From CBDIDH01 sp965277595 (GTDB taxonomy: Bacteria; Planctomycetota; Planctomycetia; Isosphaerales; Isosphaeraceae): a stretch of 64,000 nucleotides of DNA. The stretch lies in assembly GCA_965277595.1 (NCBI GenBank), contig CBDIDH010000001.1:806001-870000 (forward strand), read 5' to 3'. Each line of letters begins with the position of its first letter. Position 1 is the first letter of the stretch. Shown here piece by piece: positions 47,787 to 56,189 of this stretch. The notes beneath the pieces were generated by a model. It did no database searches, was not told where the DNA came from, and worked only from the letters and a program-made list of their open reading frames with translations. Both the position numbers and the translations under genes were made by a program.

Positions 47787-50350
47787 GGCGACGTGTCTTT
47801 CCCGGCTTCGATCGCCCGACGGATGAGAAGGTAAGGAGGCTTGCGCCCGATATTGAACTGCGCCGCGCGGTCGAGATATTCAGCCCGCTTCGCGGGGAAC
47901 TTCATTCCCAAAATGGCGAGCAAGAGGCCCTTTTCGTGGGAGTCGATCGAGAGGTGATCGAGATCACGGAGCGAGGGGGGTTCGTTTGCCTTGAGGATCT
48001 CGGCCGTCTGACGGAGTTCGCGCGTGAGATGGGCGAGGGCCTTGTCGGCCCGTTCGCGAAAGCGGGCGGCCTCGTCGGGTTTGCCATCGAGGGTCAATCC
48101 CAGGCTGAGGGCCAGGCAGTTCCAGGGGTCGTTCCAGGACTTTTCAAACGCGGGGTCGGCGGCCTCGGCGGCGCGGCCGATCGCCGCGAGCGCCTCGGCT
48201 CGGATCGCGGAGAATTTGAGCGCGGGGGAGTTCTGACAGAGTTGCTCGCATTCCTCGGCCTTGCCTGCCTGATAGAGGGCGAGCGCGCGGATCGGCGCGG
48301 CCAACTGGTTGCGAACCTCGGAGTCGAGGCGACTCAACCCGTTGACAACGGCGGCTTCAATCTCGTCGGCCTGACCCGAGGCGGCCAGGGCGTCGTTGAG
48401 GAAGATGACGCCCTCGAAATCCTGGGGGTTTGCGTTCAACCGGTTCCGGTATTCGGTCACGAGAGAGCTGGCGTCGCCCGAGGCCAGGCGGCTGACGTGG
48501 AGACGATCTTCGATCAAGGTCACATCGAACTTCTTGTCGCGGGCCTTGCCGAAGAGGTCGCGGGCGTCGTCCCACTGGCCGGCGGACTCGGCCTGGGCCG
48601 CGAGGGCGAACCAGGGCCAGGGAGATTGGGGATCGGCCTCGGCGGCACGTTGATACAAGGAGTTCCGTTGATCCCAGTCGCGATCGATCCGGCCTCGAAG
48701 GTAGAGCAGGGAGGAGTTTTTGGGATCGGCGGCGAGGAACCGGTCATAAAGGGACAACAAACTGTCATCATGCTGATTGATCTCAGCCGCGGTCTGGTAC
48801 GCGCGGTGCCACATGACGTCGACCGGCCGGTGGTCGAGGCCCGCTTTCAAAAATGCCTCGGCGCGCGCCGGCTCGGCCTGACCTGTCGTCTGCACGTAAG
48901 AGGTCAGCAGTTGAATCTGGTCGGGATGGTGGTGGCGGAGCCTGTTCTCGGCAAAAGTGAGGGCCGCCGGTCGATCGGTCGTCAAGAGGGTCAGGAAGGC
49001 GGCATTGTCCAGGTTTTGGAGCTGGCTCACCACGATCTTGACGACCGGCGCGCTCCCCTTTTTCATGCGGATCTCGTTGGGAGGATTCGTGAACGGGTAG
49101 TCCACATTGGGGAGGGCAACAAACGGCTGGCCGACGATCAGCCGATGCTGTGTCGGTATGGGATTCTCCGCGTAATAGACGGTGGATTCTTGCAGGACCC
49201 CTTCGCCTCCGGGGTTCAGGACCCAGAGAGGACTGGAAAACCAGCGGTCGAAATAGCCTGAGTTGAGGGCGACCTCCTGCGTTCCATTCACCGCGCCGGT
49301 GAGCTCAACCCGGTGTTTGCCCTCGGCGAGAGTGACCTGGCCAAGGCCCGAGATGGACTCCGCCGGGCCGCCGTCGACCCGGACCGTCACCGACTGGCCG
49401 GTTGCGTTCAGGACGTGAAGCACGCGGTGTCGGCGAATGAACTCGTTGTTGACGCCAAGGCCCAGGGCCAGCAGCGTCGCCACGGCCAGGCCCGCCACAA
49501 GCCAGCGCTGCCAGGCCGGGTAGGGTGAGCCCTCGGCCTTGAAAAGGCCGCGAAGCGAGTGTTCGACCGGCGGCAGGATCGATTCGGTCCGACCGAGCGC
49601 TTTCTCGGACTTTCGGACGAACGAGCGGAAGGTGTGCTGATGGCCCGCCGCGGGGATCTCGCGCAGCAGATGCTCGGCGATTTCGAGTGCTTCCTCGTGC
49701 CGCCCTTGCTTCTGGTAGTAGGTCGAGAGAACGTCGATCGGGCCGAGGTTTTCGTGCTCGCCTGCGCCGGGCAATTCCAGAAAATCAAGGAGTTCGCGGG
49801 CCTCGTCGAGTTTGCCTTGAACCATCCGACGTCGGGCGACACCGACGCGCGCGACGTTCAGGTCGGGATCAAGGGCGAGCGATTCTTCATAAAGCTGGGC
49901 CGACTCATCGAACTCCGAGACGTGGGTCAGTTGCTCCGCCAGGCCGGCGCGCAGCAGGGCGTGCTCGTCGTAGCGGCCAAGGGCGGTCGACCGAAACTCG
50001 CGGGCCTGGTCGTGGTCGTGAAAGCTAAGAAGGGTCGCGTGCGTCGCCAGCGCCGCCTCGGGCGAAGACTCGCGACGATATTGCTCAAGGGCGCCGGATA
50101 TTTGAAGCTGTCTGGCCTGTTCATACGCGGCGGCGTCGGCGACAAAATGCCTTGAGCAGGCGGGGCATTGATCGATAATTCGCTTCCGACCGAGCGGAAT
50201 GACGGGGATGAAGACGATCACGAACCAGAGGCGGGTGTCGTACGACTCCAGATTTCCGACCCGATGGCAGGACTGGCAGGGTGCCGACCGGGCGCTGGAA
50301 TTTGACTTGCCGTAATAGTGCGTACCGATTCCGTTAATCGTTGAGGGCAT
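47783..50350 (-). CDS. Zinc-ribbon, membrane-anchored TPR protein
   Basis: 855 residues from ATG 50350. N-terminal zinc ribbon split by a hydrophobic stretch: C25, C28, then LWFVIVFIPVIPLG, then C62, C65 (CPAC). TPR-like helices occupy about 80-270. A transmembrane helix lies at about 280-300 (WLVAGLAVATLLALGLG). A beta-rich part (about 305-420) and a second set of TPR-type repeats follow. Coupled by a 4-base overlap to the M48 peptidase, suggesting a joint membrane quality-control role (inference). Similar in plan to 6951-9575. Confidence 0.8.
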   Translation of the reverse strand: MPSTINGIGTHYYGKSNSSARSAPCQSCHRVGNLESYDTRLWFVIVFIPVIPLGRKRIIDQCPACSRHFVADAAAYEQARQLQISGALEQYRRESSPEAALATHATLLSFHDHDQAREFRSTALGRYDEHALLRAGLAEQLTHVSEFDESAQLYEESLALDPDLNVARVGVARRRMVQGKLDEARELLDFLELPGAGEHENLGPIDVLSTYYQKQGRHEEALEIAEHLLREIPAAGHQHTFRSFVRKSEKALGRTESILPPVEHSLRGLFKAEGSPYPAWQRWLVAGLAVATLLALGLGVNNEFIRRHRVLHVLNATGQSVTVRVDGGPAESISGLGQVTLAEGKHRVELTGAVNGTQEVALNSGYFDRWFSSPLWVLNPGGEGVLQESTVYYAENPIPTQHRLIVGQPFVALPNVDYPFTNPPNEIRMKKGSAPVVKIVVSQLQNLDNAAFLTLLTTDRPAALTFAENRLRHHHPDQIQLLTSYVQTTGQAEPARAEAFLKAGLDHRPVDVMWHRAYQTAAEINQHDDSLLSLYDRFLAADPKNSSLLYLRGRIDRDWDQRNSLYQRAAEADPQSPWPWFALAAQAESAGQWDDARDLFGKARDKKFDVTLIEDRLHVSRLASGDASSLVTEYRNRLNANPQDFEGVIFLNDALAASGQADEIEAAVVNGLSRLDSEVRNQLAAPIRALALYQAGKAEECEQLCQNSPALKFSAIRAEALAAIGRAAEAADPAFEKSWNDPWNCLALSLGLTLDGKPDEAARFRERADKALAHLTRELRQTAEILKANEPPSLRDLDHLSIDSHEKGLLLAILGMKFPAKRAEYLDRAAQFNIGRKPPYLLIRRAIEAGKDTSP

Positions 50351-50665
50351 CGTTCAGCAGTCTCCGAGTCGCTTTCCCGTCGTCATTTTACGGGCGTTGA
50401 GGAGGTTAACCGTCCCTGGCGCGTCGCCTTGCGAAGGTCGAGCCGGCCAGCGATCGAGGGCCTCACGCACTCTCTTGAGGATTCAAAATCATCGATAGAT
50501 TATCCTCTTTCCGCCTGAGTTCAACAGGTTACGTTGAATTGGCGAGCGATTCTCGCGGATCGAGATCGACGCGCGCGGAAAGGCCCCGGGTAGGAGAGGT
50601 GCGCGGTCGGGGTGGGTGAGGTGCGATTGACGTCGTGTTTGGGAGGGTGGGAAGGAAAGAGTCGG
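50351..50665. other. 315-base intergenic stretch
   Basis: Between two minus-strand genes: upstream of the zinc-ribbon TPR gene and downstream of the receiver-HATPase gene. An AT-rich segment at 50485-50550 (AAAATCATCGATAGATTATC and onward) may hold the promoter of the TPR-M48 pair. No repeat, RNA or gene recognised. Confidence 0.4.
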
Positions 50666-51625
50666 TCAGGCGGGGCGATTCGAGCTTGGGCAACGCTTGA
50701 TCATGGTAATTTCATTGCCTTTCTTGTTGAAATGGACCTCATCCATGAAGGCCCGGATCAGCAGGAGGCCCCGGCCACCGATGCGCATCATGTCTTCGGG
50801 GTCGATCGGGCGATCGAGCCGGGAGGTGTCGAACCCAGGCCCCTCGTCGATAACGTTGAAAAGGGCCTCGTTGGGTCCGACCTTGACGCGGACGAGAATC
50901 CGGCGGTCGCGATAGGTTGGAATCGCGCGGCGATGCCTCGCCAGTTCGTGGAAATGACGCTCGTCTTCCTGGCGAAGGTCGGAGCTGACTTCGAGGTTGC
51001 CATGATAGAGGGCGTTCGAAAGCGCCTCTTGCATGGCGACGGTCATTCGAACGCGCGTGGATGCGTCGCCAAATCCGACGGTGTCGAATTCTTCACCGAG
51101 AAGGCCGATCATCTCGTTGATCATCTCGGGTTCGTTTTCGAGGCGATAGCGCGACTCACGCTCTTCGAGGTAGCCAAGAAGGCGGCGACGCCGATTGCCG
51201 GCGGCGGTGGCCGTGAGGATCTGATTGAGCGTCGGCACGAGGTCACGCGCCAGGTCGCGCTTCGGAACGTAACTCGTCGCGCCGCTTTGCAAGGCCCGGA
51301 CGGAGAGTCCCTCACTACCGTGGGCCGTGATCAGGACGACCGGCAGGCGAGGATGTTGCTTGCGGATCGCTTCAACGAGTTGAAGGCCGTCCATGTTCGG
51401 CATCTGGAGGTCGGTCAGCACGACAGCGGGCGACTCGCGCTCGATCATTTCCATCGCCTCGACGCCATCCGACGCGTAGAGGACCCGCACCCTCGCGCCT
51501 CGTTCGGCCAGACCGCCGACAAACCGGCGCTCGACCGCGACGTCATCGACGACCAGAATCTTGGGACGATCCTGGGCCGAGGCCACATCTTGGGCACTTT
51601 CCGAGACTTGGATGGCGGAGGACAT
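50666..51625 (-). CDS. Response regulator fused to an anti-sigma-type HATPase domain
   Basis: 319 residues from ATG 51625 with GGAG 9 bases upstream. Receiver domain at 22-140: acidic VVDD (25-28), phosphoacceptor D72 in VLTDLQMPNMDG, K122 in VPKRDL. A helical linker follows, then a RsbW/SpoIIAB-like ATPase domain with an N-box MQEALSNALYHGN and G-boxes VIDEGPGFDTS and IGGRGLLLIRAFMDEV. Such fusions couple phosphorylation to a partner-switching kinase that controls a sigma factor or an anti-sigma antagonist. No partner gene is in the window. Confidence 0.88.
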   Translation of the reverse strand: MSSAIQVSESAQDVASAQDRPKILVVDDVAVERRFVGGLAERGARVRVLYASDGVEAMEMIERESPAVVLTDLQMPNMDGLQLVEAIRKQHPRLPVVLITAHGSEGLSVRALQSGATSYVPKRDLARDLVPTLNQILTATAAGNRRRRLLGYLEERESRYRLENEPEMINEMIGLLGEEFDTVGFGDASTRVRMTVAMQEALSNALYHGNLEVSSDLRQEDERHFHELARHRRAIPTYRDRRILVRVKVGPNEALFNVIDEGPGFDTSRLDRPIDPEDMMRIGGRGLLLIRAFMDEVHFNKKGNEITMIKRCPSSNRPA

Positions 51626-51701
51626 GGCTTCTAATCTCCAGAAGGGTCTTCGACGCGTGGATGACTCGGGAGATCACGAGACGCGGAAGAAGGAAAATTT
51701 C

Positions 51702-52060
51702 TTGATGACCGATGACCGATGACCGATGACCAAAAAATGCCCGACATTTGGTCCTTGGTCCTTGGTCCTTGGTCCTTGGTCCTTGGTCCTTGGTCCTTGG
51801 TCCTTGGTCCTTGGTCCTTGGTCCTTGGTCCTTGGTCCTTGGTCCTTGGTCCTTGGTCCTTGGTCCTTGGTCCTTGGTCCTTGGTCCTTGGTCCTTGGTC
51901 CTTGGTCCTTGGTCCTTGGTCCTTGGTCCTTGGTCCTTGGTCCTTGGTCCTTGGTCCTTGGTCCTTGGTCCTTGGTCCTTGGTCCTTGGTCCTTGGTCCT
52001 TGGTCCTTGGTCCTTGGTCCTTGGTCCTTGGTCCTTGGTCCTTGGTCATTGGTTATTAAA
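51702..52060. repeat. Expanded heptad element (copy 8): 42 perfect TTGGTCC units
   Basis: The left arm has four TGACCGA/TGACCAA-type units (51706-51733). After a short loop (ATGCCCGACA) come exactly 42 uninterrupted identical TTGGTCC units at 51748-52041, then TTGGTCA and TTGGTTA. It fills most of 51626-52055. The outer 18-bp repeats cannot be recognised. Because 7 is not a multiple of 3 and the unit has no stops, all frames stay open and produce spurious ORFs. Confidence 0.96.
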
Positions 52061-52433
52061 CATCCATCGCCTGCAATTCTGGTGTCTCGAAGCGGGTCAA
52101 GCCGGGGCGTTTTCGTTGCGCCTTGGGCGCATTGCTCGCCAGGGCGGAGAGTTCGTCGAGCTTTCGACCGATCGAGGCGATCGCGTCGTGATAGGGTTGA
52201 AGGTACGACTCTCGTCTTCCCGTGAGCAAGTACCCGCGCTGGCCGGTCTCGGCGTCTTTCATCAATGAGAGAAGGTCTTTGAGAGACTGAATCACCCGGT
52301 ACGAATGCTCGATCCGGGCCGAGATTTAAACGTATATTGGTATGTTCAAATACGAATAACCGACCGCGGCGATCAGCACCAGGGCGACCCGTCCGAACCG
52401 AACGGCGACGCGGTTTTCAAGTTGTGGAGGCAT
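52056..52433 (-). pseudogene. Broken CHASE3-domain sensor gene remnant
   Basis: From ATG 52433 the frame reads MPPQLENRVAVRFGRVALVL and on through a transmembrane helix, then meets an in-frame TAA at 52326-52328. In the same frame beyond the stop the sequence continues ARIEHSYRVIQSLKDLLSLM and KDAETGQRGYLLTGRRESYL, the CHASE3 sensory signature. It ends at 52056 against the TTGGTCC array; the rest of CHASE3 and any kinase domain are missing. The nonsense codon plus the truncation make this a pseudogene. The parent would have been a membrane sensor kinase or chemoreceptor. Confidence 0.75.
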
Positions 52434-52593
52434 GCCGGGTCCGCTCCGCGCCTTCCAACGCCACTGATGATGCCCGGAATCCTCAAGAGGCTAGCGCCGG
52501 GGATTCTGGCAAGATTCAGGCGAGGAAACCACAGGAGAAGATATAGGTCACGTTTCGAACACAACCACGCGCACGGGTTGATATGGACAGATG

Positions 52594-53787
52594 TCACGGC
52601 CTCGCGGCGGTTGTCAACCAAGCGAGGTTGAACCGCGCCAGGCAGAGCGAACCGGGATTGAAGGCACCGCCCCCCGCCGATCCTCGCTCAAAGAGGCAGA
52701 AGATCGTTCCGTCAGGGCCGACGGCCAGGTCGGCGTATCCGCTGAGACCGGGTTCGATCACTCGGGAAATGGGCCAGGTCCGGCCGTCGTCCCTGCTGAG
52801 CTTGACCGTCAGGTTGCGACGTTCCCGGCCCGTCGGGTTATGCGGATTGACGAAGAGAAGGCAATCCTTGAGGTTCCCGGCCTGAGTGGACGGAAGTCGA
52901 ACGAGGCTGCCGAAACAGACGGGATCGGGCAAGGCGGGGTCGTACTGCATTTTGCTCCAGCCGGTCGCCCCGTCCTTGCTGATGGAGACCCCGCGCAAGT
53001 GCGGTTCAGACTCGTGCCGGATGTTGAGCATGACGCGACCGTCGGTCAGTTCCACGGCCGAGGTCTCGCTCGGGTTGACCGGGTTCGGATGAGCGACCAC
53101 GATCTCGCCGCGCTCCCAGGTTTTCCCGTGGTCGTCACTGAAGATCACCGAGACCGCCGAGGGGCGATGGGCGTGGCCACCCGTGCCGGTCGAGAGCCAG
53201 ACGGGAACGACGAGTCGGCCATTGGCAAGCTGAATGCCATGTCCAGGGCCGGTGGCCAGTACCTTCCAGTCATACTCGGGGCGGAACGCGTCAAACGTGG
53301 AGGTGATCTCAACCGGGGCCTCGAAGGTCGCGCCGTCGTCAAGACTGCGCTGAGAGAAGCATCGGGCGTATTCGACGCAGTAGAGGAAGTGAACCGCGCC
53401 CGATTGAAGGTCGGCGATGGCGACGGGGTTGTTGATCGTCACGTCTTCGGGCCCGCCGAGCTTGTGGGCCAGGGCGACCGGGTTTTTTCTGGTCACTTCG
53501 GGGGGCGTGACGATCTTGCGCGCGGGGGTCCAGGTCTTGCCGCCGTCGAGACTCCGCCGCATCAAAACGTCAATCGTCCCCCAGTCGGATTTGATGTCCT
53601 TGCGTGCCTCGCAATAGGCCAGAATCACGCCGCGCTTCGTCACGACAAGGCCAGGGATGCGGTCGTGAGCGTATCCCCCCGTTCTGGCCTCGAATAGGTC
53701 GGTCTTTTCCAGAAACGGCTCATTGGCGCGGAGGTTTGCCGATGTGAGGACAAGAAGGATGCCAGATGTCAGAAGAAAACGGAGCAT
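52594..53787 (-). CDS. Secreted sialidase-like (BNR-repeat) glycosidase
   Basis: 397 residues from ATG 53787. Signal peptide to about residue 21 (ILLVLTSANLRANEP). Six-bladed propeller features: YAHDRIPGLVVTKRGVILAY carries the RIP motif (catalytic Arg), and four Asp boxes are visible (SLDGGKTW, SLDDGATF, SDDHGKTW, SRDDGRTW). A nucleophile-region Tyr could lie in GLSGYADLAV. It probably releases terminal sialic acid or a related acidic sugar from glycans outside the cytoplasm. It stands alone; sulfatase and other catabolic genes lie 2.5 kb away. Confidence 0.88.
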   Translation of the reverse strand: MLRFLLTSGILLVLTSANLRANEPFLEKTDLFEARTGGYAHDRIPGLVVTKRGVILAYCEARKDIKSDWGTIDVLMRRSLDGGKTWTPARKIVTPPEVTRKNPVALAHKLGGPEDVTINNPVAIADLQSGAVHFLYCVEYARCFSQRSLDDGATFEAPVEITSTFDAFRPEYDWKVLATGPGHGIQLANGRLVVPVWLSTGTGGHAHRPSAVSVIFSDDHGKTWERGEIVVAHPNPVNPSETSAVELTDGRVMLNIRHESEPHLRGVSISKDGATGWSKMQYDPALPDPVCFGSLVRLPSTQAGNLKDCLLFVNPHNPTGRERRNLTVKLSRDDGRTWPISRVIEPGLSGYADLAVGPDGTIFCLFERGSAGGGAFNPGSLCLARFNLAWLTTAARP

Positions 53788-53852
53788 GTTTTAAAATATC
53801 CCTTGTCAATAACGGAGACTTGCCGATCTTTCGGGTCAAGGGGCAAGTTTTG

Positions 53853-54806
53853 CTAAAGACGATTGATGACCGCCTCGATCGTACCCGGTGCGTTGCCTTC
53901 GAGACGGTTGTTGACGAACAAAAAAGCGGGTTTTTTTCGAGTGCGCGAGTGCGTCACGATCTCGATCATCCCGGCCCGAGCGTTTTCGTTCGCCTCCTGG
54001 ATCTGCTGGTACGGCTCGAACGACTTGACGGCATCCTCGTAGGCTCGCCCCTTCTTCAGGAGTGCCCGGACGACGCTGAAATCGGCGGTGAAGGCCTCGG
54101 AGAGCCGGGCCTGGTCGTCGAGTTCCGGCATGCGGGTCCAGGCGTTGAAGACGTGGGCGACCTTGTGCGAGCGGAGGAGTTCCAAGTAGCCTGGCGTCAG
54201 ATAATCGGGATTGCGGATCTCGACCGCGTAGCGAAAGCCGTCGGGCAAGGCACTCAGAAACGGGTCGAGCCTTGCCTGAAACTCCAGGGGACTGGCGAAG
54301 GTCGCCTTGTTGAACGTGCCGAATTCGAAGATCAGCGGGCCGACCTGAGTTTTGTGCGTTTCCAGACGTTCCAGGAAGAACCGCTGAAACGACCCGGAGT
54401 CGAGAAAATGGCTGTTTTCGTGGCCGGCCTGGGCGCCGTATCGGGCGTGTTTGGGCCAGGTGGCCACGGTGATATCCTCGGGAACCTTTAGGCCGAGGAG
54501 GAAGCCGGGCGGAGTCTGGGCGAAGAGCCGATTCCAGAAGTCCTGGGTCGGGAACTGGTAAAAAGCGAAGTCGCCGCAGACGGTCGGAAAGACACTCGCG
54601 TATTCGGCCAGGCACGTCTCGTCGAACCGCTTTTGCGAGAACTTGCCGCGCGTCAGGTAGCGATCGTGGCTGTAAATGCGATCGAGCCAGCCTGGATATT
54701 TCCACGATGACGTGCCGAAGTAAATTCCCTCGCCGGCCAGCGTTTTCAGCTTTGGAGCTAGTCTCGCCGCTTGCTCAGGATGGTCGAGTTCGGGAAAGAG
54801 AGACAT
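53853..54806 (-). CDS. DUF72 family protein
   Basis: 317 residues from ATG 54806; the frame is open upstream to 54896 but the family N-terminus fits here. TIM-barrel DUF72 features: IYFGTSSWKYPGW, the FPTVCGDFAFYQFPT region, FLLGLKVPEDIT, VGPLIFEFG, and RYAVEIRNPDYL. The family (YecE-like) has no established biochemical role. No partners in the immediate context. Confidence 0.9.
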   Translation of the reverse strand: MSLFPELDHPEQAARLAPKLKTLAGEGIYFGTSSWKYPGWLDRIYSHDRYLTRGKFSQKRFDETCLAEYASVFPTVCGDFAFYQFPTQDFWNRLFAQTPPGFLLGLKVPEDITVATWPKHARYGAQAGHENSHFLDSGSFQRFFLERLETHKTQVGPLIFEFGTFNKATFASPLEFQARLDPFLSALPDGFRYAVEIRNPDYLTPGYLELLRSHKVAHVFNAWTRMPELDDQARLSEAFTADFSVVRALLKKGRAYEDAVKSFEPYQQIQEANENARAGMIEIVTHSRTRKKPAFLFVNNRLEGNAPGTIEAVINRL

Positions 54807-55008
54807 GAGAAGAGTCTCAACGGAAGGCCTGTGAGGATGCGAGACGGTTCGACGTCGGAAGAGACACAGCCGTCGAAATCCAAGTTCCAGGATCAAGGGA
54901 TTTGAGACCCATTGTCAATCCATACGCTCTCGAACCAAAAGGGGTGCAAACGGTCGATTCCTTCCCGGACAATCGACAGAAAAGCAAAACGCCGACAATC
55001 TCGCCAGG

Positions 55009-55938
55009 TCAGGAATCGCGATCGAAGCGCGTGAGGATGCCTTCGATGGCGTCGGCATGAAGGCGCCAGGATTCTTTGGAGTATCCGCCCGAGAGCACCA
55101 TGGCCACGGGGATGGAACGCTCGCGGACAAGGGTCATGACAAGAAGATCGCGGGCGGCGAGGTCAGCGCTGGAAAGCTGGAAGCCGGCCAGAGGGTCGTC
55201 CTTGAACGGGTCCGACCCGGCGTTGTAAACGACGAGATCAGGCTGGGCGGATTTGAGGGCCTGCGGAAGAAGCTCCTGGATGATTTCGAGATAATCGGTC
55301 CCGTTGAGACCGGGCGGGACCGGGATCGGCAGGTCTTCCGGTTCTTTTCGAGCCGGGAAGATGTTCTCTTGAAAGAGGTCGAAGATGAAAGCCCAGGGCC
55401 AGTCCTTGAAAATGGAGGCCGTGCCGTTACCCTGATGGGCGTCGAGATCGACGACAAGGACGCGGTTTGCCTTTCCCTCGTCGTGAACGGTTTTGACCGC
55501 CAGGGGGACGTCGGCGAAGACGCAAAAGCCGCCGCCCCGGTTGGACGCGGCATGGTGATAACCGCCGCCGAGGTTGATCGCCAGACCCTGTTCCAGCGCG
55601 AGGCGACAGGCCAAAATGGTGCCGCCGGTGGCGTATCGCATCGGCTGAAGGATTCGCCAGTTGAGAAGCCGGCCCGGCAGTCGGCCGACCATCGGGACTT
55701 CAAGAATGCCAGCCAGGGTTTCGGGGCAGCGTAACGACTTTAAATATGCTCTTGTATGCACAGTTTCGAGTTCATCAAAGCCGACGAGACCCGGGCGGAC
55801 GAAGTCGGCGGCCTTCCGGAGGCCACGAGCGATCAGGGCGTCGTGGATACGGCGGTATTTGAGGCTGTCAAACGGATGCAACCGCTCCAGGCCAAAGGCC
55901 GTGATATTGTAGATTGGGTGATAAATGAGGGGGATCAT
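55009..55938 (-). CDS. Histone-deacetylase-family hydrolase, HDAC11-like
   Basis: 309 residues from ATG 55938. The N-terminus YNITAFGLERLHPFDSLKY resembles class IV (HDAC11-type) enzymes. Catalytic features are intact: NLGGGYHHAASNRGGGFCVF (His-His pair), LVVDLDAHQGNGTA (zinc Asp and His), YNAGSDPFKDDPL (zinc Asp), and VLSGGYSKES near the end (the catalytic Tyr of the GGY motif). Zinc-dependent deacylase; bacterial substrates may be acetylated or fatty-acylated lysines or polyamines. Divergent from the sulfatase gene. Some strains use the same fold for acetoin catabolism (AcuC), but no such genes are nearby. Confidence 0.92.
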   Translation of the reverse strand: MIPLIYHPIYNITAFGLERLHPFDSLKYRRIHDALIARGLRKAADFVRPGLVGFDELETVHTRAYLKSLRCPETLAGILEVPMVGRLPGRLLNWRILQPMRYATGGTILACRLALEQGLAINLGGGYHHAASNRGGGFCVFADVPLAVKTVHDEGKANRVLVVDLDAHQGNGTASIFKDWPWAFIFDLFQENIFPARKEPEDLPIPVPPGLNGTDYLEIIQELLPQALKSAQPDLVVYNAGSDPFKDDPLAGFQLSSADLAARDLLVMTLVRERSIPVAMVLSGGYSKESWRLHADAIEGILTRFDRDS

Positions 55939-56189
55939 GCGTGCCAGGGAGTGAACCGTGTTGGCCGCGGTCCATCGGCCGCGACCGGGTACGCGGAATG
56001 ATCACCGTTTGAATACGGCACAATGAATGAGAAGTCAAGCCAGTTCCGCCTCCAGGACTGCGTCGGTAGTCGAAGGGTGAGGCCTCGCATGGCCCCCGAA
56101 GATGACCTCAGTGAAGATCGCCATGATTGCCAGGCCGAAACCCTCAGCATGAAATTTCCTTGCGACAAACCTTGCGGAGAAGTTCATTG

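Noticed and set aside
51543..52268. Long ORFs on both strands with LVLGPWS or TKDQGPR periodicity
   Set aside because: They are produced by the TTGGTCC array, whose 7-bp unit has no stop in any frame. They have no independent start context or homology.
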